Below, piece after piece: positions 5,242-10,111 of a stretch of 10,111 bases of DNA. The stretch's first letter is position 1. Each line of letters starts with the position of its first letter. The notes under the pieces are model-generated. The model saw nothing but the letters and a program-made list of their open reading frames with translations, had not been told where the DNA came from and ran no database searches. The position numbers were made by a program, and so were the translations under genes. The stretch lies in contig JADGQD010000058.1 of the NCBI GenBank assembly GCA_017882065.1, positions 1 to 10,111 of the forward strand, in the 5' to 3' direction. Source of the stretch: Anaerolineales bacterium (GTDB taxonomy: Bacteria > Chloroflexota > Anaerolineae > Anaerolineales > Villigracilaceae).

Positions 5242-6213
5242 ATGCAAAGAACAACCCGAAGGGGCTTGATGATTTTCACTTTATTTCTACTGGCGGCCTG
5301 CGGGCCGAAACCCACCCCCAGCCTGACCCATATCCGGCTCTCGCTGGGCTACATCCCTAATATTCAGTTCGCCCCGCTTTACGTGGCCGCGCAGAAGGGT
5401 TATTTTGCCGATGCAGGCGTTGAGATCGAGTTCGCCTATATGGATGAAAACCAGGCGGCGGCCCTGGTCGGTGCGAACGACCTTCAGTTTGCCGTGGTTT
5501 CCGGCGAACAGGTACTGCTGGCCCGCGCCCAGGGACTGCCGGTGGTCTACGTGGCGGCCTGGTACCAGAAATACCCGGTCTCGGTGATTGCCAAGTCCGA
5601 CCAGGGAATTACCACCCCGTCTGACCTGCGTGGAAAGACCATTGGCCTGCCGGGGCCCTACGGAGCCAATTACATCGGCCTGCGCGCCCTGCTCCACGCC
5701 GGTGGGTTGAGCGAGTCTGATGTGACGCTCGACTCCATCGGTTACACCCAGGTGGAGGCGCTGGCGGCGGGCCGCGAGCAGGCGGTCTCGGTCTACACGG
5801 CCAACGAGCCGGTGCAGTTGCGTGCCCAGGGTTACGACCTGACCGAACTGCGCGTGGCTGATTATGTTCAACTGGCCTCCAACGGGTTGATTACCAACGA
5901 GACGACGGCTGCCGGGAACCCCGACCTGGTGCGGGGCATGGTTGCCGCATTACTGCATGGCCTCTCCGATTCCATCGCGGACCCGGAGGCTGCTTACCAA
6001 ATTTCCCTGGGCTACGTCGAGTCCCTGGCTCAAGCAGACACGGCCGTGCAAAAACAAGTGCTGGCGACCTCGATTGACTTATGGAAGGCCGACCGGTTGG
6101 GAGAATCCAATCCGGCTGCCTGGGAAAATATGCAAACGGTGTTGCTGGATGTGGGCTTGCTGACCAAATCGCTGGATTTGTCAAAAGCGTTCACAAACGA
6201 ATTCATTCCGTAG
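5242..6213 (+). CDS. ribY: Riboflavin-binding lipoprotein of the ABC transporter (RibY-like, NMT1/THI5 family)
   Basis: A 323-aa substrate-binding lipoprotein. The start at ATG 5242 is fixed by AGGAG (5231-5235), 6 nt upstream. Residues 1-19 form a lipoprotein signal (MQRTTRRG, then a hydrophobic stretch), and the lipobox LAAC places the lipidated cysteine at C20. The mature part is typical of NMT1/THI5-like proteins: LGYIPNIQFAPLYVAAQKGYF, FAVVSGEQVLLARAQGLPVV, and TTPSDLRGKTIGLPGPYG before the interdomain segment. It would capture flavin outside the membrane and deliver it to the permease. Riboflavin specificity is inferred from the FMN riboswitch and the RibXY precedent. An in-frame ORF extends upstream to 5065 but overlaps the permease and lacks a ribosome binding site. 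The TAG stop (6211-6213) lies in the left arm of an inverted-repeat element, so the C terminus may have been changed by insertion. Confidence 0.85.
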   Translation: MQRTTRRGLMIFTLFLLAACGPKPTPSLTHIRLSLGYIPNIQFAPLYVAAQKGYFADAGVEIEFAYMDENQAAALVGANDLQFAVVSGEQVLLARAQGLPVVYVAAWYQKYPVSVIAKSDQGITTPSDLRGKTIGLPGPYGANYIGLRALLHAGGLSESDVTLDSIGYTQVEALAAGREQAVSVYTANEPVQLRAQGYDLTELRVADYVQLASNGLITNETTAAGNPDLVRGMVAALLHGLSDSIADPEAAYQISLGYVESLAQADTAVQKQVLATSIDLWKADRLGESNPAAWENMQTVLLDVGLLTKSLDLSKAFTNEFIP

Positions 6214-6270
6214 GGACACGATATATCATGCCCGCAGGGTACATCGTTCCCGAAGGGGACGTGTCCCTAC
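6210..6270. mobile_element. MITE-like inverted repeat between ribY and the ATPase gene
   Basis: The ends are perfect 11-bp inverted repeats, GTAGGGACACG (6210-6220) and CGTGTCCCTAC (6260-6270), enclosing 39 bp with smaller stems (CCC-GCA-GGG, TCCC-GAA-GGGGA). It starts with GTAG and overlaps the ribY stop codon. No transposase is present, so it would be a non-autonomous element. It could also act as an mRNA-stabilising or attenuating hairpin inside the operon. Confidence 0.55.
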
Positions 6271-6283
6271 AACAGGTTATTTT

Positions 6284-7024
6284 ATGGCTAATCCCATCCT
6301 CACCGTCCATGACATGAGCATCACTTTCCCCGACCGCAACGGGGATCTGGACGCACTCGACACGGTCTCCTTCAGCGTCCAGCCGCGCGAATTTGTCTGC
6401 GTGCTTGGCCCTTCGGGAAGCGGAAAATCTACGCTGCTGCGCATCCTGGCCGGGTTGCTCGAACCCACGTCCGGTTCATTCACCTTCGCCGGCGGAAAGC
6501 CGAAAATAGGCATGGTCTTCCAGCAATCCAATCTGATGCCCTGGCGGACGGCGCTCGAAAACATCACCCTGCCGCTCGAACTGCAAAGTGTCCAGGCGGA
6601 CGAGGCCCATGCCCGCGCCCAGGAATTGATTGACCTGGTCGGTTTGCAGGGGTTTGAATCCTCCTGGCCGCGCGACCTTTCCGGCGGGATGGCCCAGCGC
6701 GTAGCGATTGCGCGTGCCCTGATTCACGACCCGGACATTCTACTGCTCGACGAACCTTTTGGCTCGCTGGATGCCCTGACGCGCGAACGCATGTGGACCG
6801 AACTCTCGCGCATTTGGCAGAGGCGCCAGAAGACGGTGCTGATGGTGACGCACTCCATTAGCGAGTCGCTCTTTCTGGCTGACCGCGTCCTGGTGCTGAC
6901 GCAGCGGCCCGGCAAGGTCAAGTTGGATTTGGGGGTGGATTTGCCCCGCCCACGGGCGGATGAGATGCGCTACACGGCGCACTTTGGGGAACTGGCGCGA
7001 CGGCTGAAAGAGGCGATAGGATAA
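6284..7024 (+). CDS. ABC transporter ATPase of the riboflavin uptake operon
   Basis: A 246-aa cytoplasmic ATPase of the nitrate/sulfonate/taurine (SsuB/TauB) type. Walker A is GPSGSGKST (42-50), the Q-loop is VFQQSNLMPW (78-87), the signature is LSGGMAQ (132-138), Walker B is ILLLDEP (152-158), the D-loop follows as FGSLDA, and the switch His is H190 in VTHSISES. All catalytic residues are present and the length is normal, so it should be functional. It starts 70 nt after ribY, beyond the MITE-like element. The ribosome binding site is weak (CAGG, 7 nt upstream of ATG). It would energise the RibX-type permease. I give no gene symbol because RibZ is used for an unrelated transporter type. Confidence 0.9.
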   Translation: MANPILTVHDMSITFPDRNGDLDALDTVSFSVQPREFVCVLGPSGSGKSTLLRILAGLLEPTSGSFTFAGGKPKIGMVFQQSNLMPWRTALENITLPLELQSVQADEAHARAQELIDLVGLQGFESSWPRDLSGGMAQRVAIARALIHDPDILLLDEPFGSLDALTRERMWTELSRIWQRRQKTVLMVTHSISESLFLADRVLVLTQRPGKVKLDLGVDLPRPRADEMRYTAHFGELARRLKEAIG

Positions 7025-7040
7025 GAACAAACCTTCCGAC

Positions 7041-7160
7041 GGTAGTCCCGGTTCCAGCACGGGGCGGTAGTCCCGGTTCCAGCACGGGGCGGTAGTCCCG
7101 GTTCCAGCACGGGGCGGTAGTCCCGATTCCAGCGAAGTAGTCCCGGCTCCTGCACGGGGC
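7041..7160. repeat. Tandem array of a 25-bp REP-like unit (five units)
   Basis: Units lie at 7041-7065, 7066-7090, 7091-7115, 7116-7135 and 7136-7160. The first three are identical (GGTAGTCCCGGTTCCAGCAC, then GGGGC). The fourth is 5 bp shorter and altered, and the fifth has three changes. Each has GTAG in front of a CCCG...CGGG stem. There are no spacers, so this is not CRISPR. It lies between the ATPase stop and the convergent rhomboid gene. Confidence 0.85.
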
Positions 7161-7164
7161 ACGG

Positions 7165-7212
7165 GCAAGGGTCAGACCCTTGCGAAGCATCCTTTAGGGT
7201 CGGAAGATTTTT
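7165..7212 (+). terminator. Palindromic terminator candidate after the riboflavin operon
   Basis: GCAAGGGTC-A-GACCCTTGC (7165-7183) is a perfect palindrome. Alternatively, GACCCT (7175-7180) pairs with AGGGTC (7196-7201), followed 6 nt later by TTTTT (7208-7212). Part of it resembles the riboswitch insertion. It may end plus-strand transcription before the convergent rhomboid gene. Terminator function is uncertain. Confidence 0.35.
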
Positions 7213-7224
7213 ATTTGTTGAAAA

Positions 7225-7995
7225 CTATTTTCCTACCACCCAAATCCACCCCAGGGCCGTCAAAGGGATAAAAAACAGCAGCACCGACACCGTCCCGGCG
7301 AAAGCCCCGTGGCCCTCGCGCTCGTCAATCAGTTTCACAGACGGGTGGAATCCCTCCAGCTTCCAGCGCGGGCCGCCGAACCAGGCAAAGATAAATCCGC
7401 CCAGCAGGCCGCCAATGTGTCCCCAGTTATCCACACCGGTGGTGGTGAAACCAATCAGCAGGTTGACACCTGCAATGTAAAGCAAATTCATCAGCGACCG
7501 GTTGACGCGGTTCCCCAGAAGTTTCCGGTTTTGTATGGTAAAAACGCCTTCGGCGGCAATCAGCCCAAAGATGGCTGTTGAAGCTCCCAACGATGGATTC
7601 ACTGTCAGCAGAAAGGACATAACATTCCCGGCGTAACCGGAAAGGAAATAGAGCAGTAGGAATCGTCCGTGGCCGTAACGCGCCTCAATGCCACGTCCAA
7701 AAATGAACAGAGCGTACATGTTGAAGGCGATGTGCAGAATGGAGGCATGCAAAAAGACCGGCGTAATGAGCCGCCAGATTTGGCCGGCTCGAATGAGAGT
7801 GTCATCCTTGACGCCTAAAAGAGCAACCACGTCCGTTTTGAGCAGGTACTGTCCGGCGAGCTGCAAGAGGTAGACGAAGGTAGTTACGCCCAGGATGAAG
7901 TAAGTCGCATACGGCTTCACGTTCGGCACGGCCACCTCGACGCTGCGTGGCGGTTGTGTCTGAGGAACTTGTTCGGGGGTCGGATTTTGGTTCAT
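7225..7995 (-). CDS. Rhomboid family intramembrane serine protease
   Basis: A 256-aa polytopic membrane protease that cleaves transmembrane segments within the bilayer. The catalytic dyad is visible: Ser139 in GASTAIFG (137-144) and His193 in NWGHIGGLLGG. The conserved HASILHIAFN (H83, H88, N92) of the second core helix is also present and would form the oxyanion side. The N terminus (1-26) is Pro/Gln-rich and cytoplasmic. Hydrophobic segments lie near 29-50, 75-100, 111-132, 138-153, 167-186, 194-206 and 235-253. The seventh, C-terminal helix fits the longer 6+1 or 7-TM rhomboids. The start is supported by GGAGAG about 3 nt before ATG. The gene follows gmk after 34 nt on the same strand, so they are probably cotranscribed. 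The substrate is unknown. Confidence 0.92.
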   Translation of the reverse strand: MNQNPTPEQVPQTQPPRSVEVAVPNVKPYATYFILGVTTFVYLLQLAGQYLLKTDVVALLGVKDDTLIRAGQIWRLITPVFLHASILHIAFNMYALFIFGRGIEARYGHGRFLLLYFLSGYAGNVMSFLLTVNPSLGASTAIFGLIAAEGVFTIQNRKLLGNRVNRSLMNLLYIAGVNLLIGFTTTGVDNWGHIGGLLGGFIFAWFGGPRWKLEGFHPSVKLIDEREGHGAFAGTVSVLLFFIPLTALGWIWVVGK

Positions 7996-8029
7996 TTCTC
8001 TCCAGTTAAAATTCTTCTCTATGGCGAAC

Positions 8030-8650
8030 CTATAAACTCACCTTGCGTGGATTCACCCGATGGTGCTCGGCCTGGATGATGGCAACCACCGTGTCCACTG
8101 TTTTGTCCAGGTGGCCATCCGCGTTGACGATAACATAGTCAAACTCGACTGCACGCTTGAGTTCCTGACGGGCAGTAGCGATGCGCAGGCTCAGATTCCC
8201 CGCAGTCTCGGTTTGGCGAGCCTTCAACCGTCTCACCAGCGCATCCTCGCTTTCGGTCGTCAGGAAGATGAGCACCGCCTCCGGCGCCAGCTTGCGGACG
8301 GTGGCCGCTCCCTGAACGTCCACACGCATGACCACATCCTGGCCTGAAACCAGCGCCTCCCGCACCTGTTGCTTGGGGATGCCTTTGTAGTCGTTGTAGA
8401 CGATGGCATACTCGATTAACTCTTCATGCTCGATCATGTAGGCGAACTCGTCCTTCGAGACGAAGAAGTAATCCACCCCGTGAGTTTCGTTCTCGCGGCG
8501 CGGGCGGGTGGTGGCCGTCACGACGAAGTGCATCGGCAGGTTGCGCCCCTTAAGGCCTTGCAAGACGCTATCCTTGCCCACGCCCGACGGCCCGGAAATG
8601 ACGATCAACAGAGGCTGGGGGTTGTGAAGATTGAATTCAGAATCGGGCAT
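8030..8650 (-). CDS. gmk: Guanylate kinase
   Basis: This 206-aa enzyme phosphorylates GMP to GDP with ATP in the cytoplasm, on the purine salvage and GTP supply route. The P-loop is SGPSGVGKDS (19-28). The GMP-binding motifs are TTRPRR (47-52), HGVDYFFVSKDEF (57-69), YNDYKGIP (85-92) and VDVQGA (110-115). The LID and adenine region follow (RRLKARQTE, LRIATARQEL, DYVIVNAD). Length is normal. Two oddities: the P-loop has Asp27 after the Lys where Ser or Thr is usual, and the GNYYGT-like loop is replaced by a longer form. The ATG at 8650 has no Shine-Dalgarno. A TACAAT box ends 6 nt upstream, which suggests a leaderless transcript. The rhomboid gene follows in the same operon. Confidence 0.95.
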   Translation of the reverse strand: MPDSEFNLHNPQPLLIVISGPSGVGKDSVLQGLKGRNLPMHFVVTATTRPRRENETHGVDYFFVSKDEFAYMIEHEELIEYAIVYNDYKGIPKQQVREALVSGQDVVMRVDVQGAATVRKLAPEAVLIFLTTESEDALVRRLKARQTETAGNLSLRIATARQELKRAVEFDYVIVNADGHLDKTVDTVVAIIQAEHHRVNPRKVSL

Positions 8651-8656
8651 GGTTGT

Positions 8657-8685
8657 ATTGTACCAGACGGCGGATGAGGTAAAAT
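8657..8685. promoter_or_regulatory. Divergent promoters of gmk and fmdB, both apparently leaderless
   Basis: The two start codons are 41 bp apart. On the minus strand TACAAT (8662-8657) ends 6 nt before the gmk ATG. On the plus strand TAAAAT (8680-8685) ends 6 nt before the fmdB ATG. In both cases transcription would begin at or next to the start codon. Clear -35 boxes are not visible. Confidence 0.5.
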
Positions 8686-8691
8686 AAGGTC

Positions 8692-9081
8692 ATGCCGCTT
8701 TATGATTTCTTTTGTCTGGACTGCCAAAAACGCTTCGATGTCTTTATGACTTACACCGAATATGGCGCTCGACCCGTGACCTGCTCCGCCTGTGGGAGCA
8801 AAAACGTCCGCCGACGGATTCCGCGCGTGCGCGTGGCTAAATCGGACGAGAGCCGCATGGACTCACTCGCCGGTGATTTCTCCGACCCGTCCGCCCTGGC
8901 CGGTCTCGAAAACGACCCGCAGGCCATGGGACGCATGATGCGTAAAATGGGGAACGAAATGGGCGAGCAACTGCCGCCGGAGTTTAACGATGTGGTTGAC
9001 CGTTTGGAGAAGGGTCAAAACCCGGAGGAGATCGAAAAGGAGATGCCAGATTTTGGGGGAGATGAAATGGGAGACGAGTAA
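8692..9081 (+). CDS. FmdB-family zinc-ribbon protein
   Basis: A 129-aa protein whose first 40 residues are an FmdB/CxxC_CXXC_SSSS-type zinc ribbon: MPLYDFFCLDC (C8, C11) and CSACGS (C31, C34), followed by basic RRRIPRVRV. The family was first noted as a putative regulator of amide/formamide genes, but for most members the function is unknown. The rest is low-complexity and acidic. It includes a Met-rich segment (MGRMMRKMGNEMGEQ) and an acidic tail (DFGGDEMGDE), as in other long FmdB relatives. It is cytoplasmic. AAGG is the only ribosome-binding-like sequence, 3 nt from ATG. It is divergent from gmk and convergent with tmk, so it is probably monocistronic. Confidence 0.85.
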   Translation: MPLYDFFCLDCQKRFDVFMTYTEYGARPVTCSACGSKNVRRRIPRVRVAKSDESRMDSLAGDFSDPSALAGLENDPQAMGRMMRKMGNEMGEQLPPEFNDVVDRLEKGQNPEEIEKEMPDFGGDEMGDE

Positions 9082-9095
9082 GCTAGTTGTTAATG

Positions 9096-9124
9096 AAAAG
9101 CGTGCGCGATAAGCTCACGCTTTT
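9096..9124. terminator. Bidirectional terminator between fmdB and tmk
   Basis: AAAAGCGTG (9096-9104) and CACGCTTTT (9116-9124) form a perfect 9-bp stem with an 11-nt loop. A run of A on one side and T on the other lets it serve both converging genes. The tmk stop codon (9117-9115) lies inside it. Confidence 0.85.
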
Positions 9125-9732
9125 ATTATTCGATTTATAATTGTCTCTCTCAATTTTTCCTGCACGTCCTGCCACCCTTTCCCTGCCTCCACTACCACCC
9201 ACCTCTTCGGCTCCTGTTTCACCATCTCCAGATACCCGGCCCTCACGCGCTGGTGGAACTCCAGCGTGTACGCGTCCATACGGTTCCATTCCTTGCTCTT
9301 TGTCTTTCTGCCAATCCCAACCTCCACATCCACATCTAAAAGAACCGTCAAATCCGGGACCAGCCCGCCGGTGGCATACTTCACCAGCGCGCGCACCTGC
9401 TCCAAATCCTGCTGGTGGCCGTAGCCCTGGTAGGCGATGGTCGAATCGGCGTAACGGTCGGAGAGCACGATTTCGCCCAACGCCAGGCGCGGACGGACGA
9501 CCTGCTCGACGAACTGGGCGCGCGCCGCCTGATAGAGCAGCGTCTCAGTCCGCGGATGCATTTCGGTGTTCTTGAGGCTGTGGAGCACCTCACGAACTTG
9601 CTCACCGATCGAAGTTCCCCCCGGTTCACGCGTGGGGAAAACGGTATAACCCTTCTCGCGCAGCGTTTCCACGAGATAGGGGACGTGGGAGGTCTTGCCG
9701 GAGCCTTCGGGGCCTTCTAATGTGATAAACAT
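9115..9732 (-). CDS. tmk: Thymidylate kinase (dTMP kinase)
   Basis: This 205-aa cytoplasmic enzyme phosphorylates dTMP to dTDP for DNA synthesis. The P-loop is GPEGSGKTS (7-15). TREPGGT (34-40), RTETLLYQAARAQ (61-73) and the DR(Y/H) motif SDRYADSTIAYQG (91-103) are present. LLDVDVEVG (131-139) and a basic LID segment (RKTKSKEWNRMD, 142-153) follow. Length and motif order are normal. No strong Shine-Dalgarno precedes the ATG at 9732. The spacer to the upstream R3H gene is about 106 bp and is largely taken up by a heptad-repeat palindrome. The two genes may be cotranscribed. The stop codon lies in the bidirectional terminator shared with fmdB. Confidence 0.96.
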   Translation of the reverse strand: MFITLEGPEGSGKTSHVPYLVETLREKGYTVFPTREPGGTSIGEQVREVLHSLKNTEMHPRTETLLYQAARAQFVEQVVRPRLALGEIVLSDRYADSTIAYQGYGHQQDLEQVRALVKYATGGLVPDLTVLLDVDVEVGIGRKTKSKEWNRMDAYTLEFHQRVRAGYLEMVKQEPKRWVVVEAGKGWQDVQEKLRETIINRIIKA

Positions 9733-9770
9733 ATCTTTGGATGGTTACTGAGATTTGGCATCAAACAGAA

Positions 9771-9841
9771 GACCGTAGACCGTGGACGATGGACGATGGA
9801 TGTTTCCGCCTTGCGGTCCACGGTCTATCGTCCATGGTCTA
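9771..9841. repeat. Heptad-repeat palindrome between the R3H gene and tmk
   Basis: The left arm reads in 7-nt steps (ACCGTAG, ACCGTGG, ACGATGG, ACGATGG, 9772-9799). The right arm has the same steps on the other strand. The segment 9771-9787 pairs with 9816-9832 at 15 of 17 positions, and a small CCGC-CTT-GCGG hairpin (9806-9816) lies in the middle. The right end includes the stop codon (9839-9841) of the R3H gene. Confidence 0.75.
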
Positions 9842-10111
9842 TTCGCGAAAAATCCTCACATGCCTGCGTGGTTCTTTTCCATACGAATGCGAAATCAGCT
9901 CCGCATCCCGCGCCAATTCGTGCTGAAGGCGCCGCTCAGTGGATGGGCTGGGCGGCAGGTCCACCCAGCGCTCGCCGTTCAGGACGGCGGCAATGGCGGC
10001 CTGCGCTTGCAGCTTGACAGCCTCCATCTCGCCCGCCGCTGGAACCACTTCAGACAGATTAAACAAATCGCTCAGGAACTGCTCCATCTGGCTAACCGTG
10101 TTGGCCCGCAG
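9839..10111 (-). CDS. C-terminal part of an R3H-domain nucleic-acid-binding protein (5' end outside the window)
   Basis: The frame is open from the window edge (LRANTVSQMEQF) to TAG at 9841-9839, giving 90 visible residues. The last 40 contain ERRLQHELA, the R-x3-H motif of the R3H single-stranded nucleic-acid-binding domain, then LISHSYGKEPRRHVRIFRE, a typical R3H ending. A long helix (VKLQAQAAIAAVLNG) precedes it. This arrangement resembles the C terminus of the Ycf45/SpoIIIAA-like AAA ATPases that carry a terminal R3H domain, but the ATPase part would lie outside the window, so that is inference. It lies directly upstream of tmk on the same strand. The ATG at 10087 is internal. Confidence 0.7.
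   Translation of the reverse strand: MRANTVSQMEQFLSDLFNLSEVVPAAGEMEAVKLQAQAAIAAVLNGERWVDLPPSPSTERRLQHELARDAELISHSYGKEPRRHVRIFRE

Noticed and set aside
7041..7160. CRISPR-like array
   Set aside because: The 25-bp units abut directly with no spacers, and there are no cas genes; it is a tandem REP-like repeat.
6740..7190. Minus-strand ORFs across the repeat array with repeated RDYRPVLEPGLP peptides
   Set aside because: The peptide repeat is only the translation of the 25-bp DNA repeat, and the frame runs antisense through the ATPase gene.

Overview
The window looks like a chromosomal stretch of a Chloroflexota bacterium, probably Anaerolineae. This is an inference from gene content, not a database match: an FMN-riboswitch-controlled RibXY-type riboflavin ABC transporter, an FHA-GAF-cyclase protein, divergent gmk and fmdB, an R3H-tmk pair, and many short palindromic and heptad repeats. 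Most genes are housekeeping or nutrient-uptake genes. The unusual part is how densely several families of short interspersed repeats have entered coding, leader and intergenic DNA.

Layout. (1) 1-1126: 3' part of valS, with two repeat-derived in-frame segments. (2) 1251-2822: a promoter and an FHA-GAF-class III nucleotidyl cyclase whose catalytic residues are partly replaced. (3) 2823-3106: no gene; four copies of a repeat in two orientations, then a clear sigma-70-type promoter. (4) 3107-3642: a PilZ-domain protein and a short ORF that looks like the C-terminal tail of an HD-GYP phosphodiesterase. (5) 3696-3999: promoter, an Allochromatium-type 2[4Fe-4S] ferredoxin, and a terminator hairpin. 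(6) 4060-7024: FMN riboswitch, then permease (ribX), lipoprotein binding protein (ribY) and ATPase, forming a riboflavin-uptake operon. (7) 7025-7224: a tandem array of a GTAG-footed REP-like palindrome and a terminator-like palindrome. (8) On the minus strand, gmk followed by a rhomboid protease (8650 to 7225). (9) fmdB on the plus strand, divergent from gmk and meeting tmk at a bidirectional terminator. (10) On the minus strand, the 3' end of an R3H-domain protein, a heptad-repeat palindrome, and tmk.

The most interesting region is the riboflavin-transport operon. Its FMN aptamer is about 207 nt long because palindromic sequence, including a GTAG/CTAC-flanked REP-like hairpin, fills the variable P4 position, and a second hairpin sits in the loop of P5. 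Downstream, a hairpin can hide the ribX Shine-Dalgarno. Its 5' arm is perfectly complementary over 9 nt to the conserved 5' end of the aptamer, which gives a simple on/off model. The ribY stop codon lies in the end of a MITE-like inverted repeat, and the operon ends in the REP array. A 23/25 match to that array unit is embedded in the valS reading frame.
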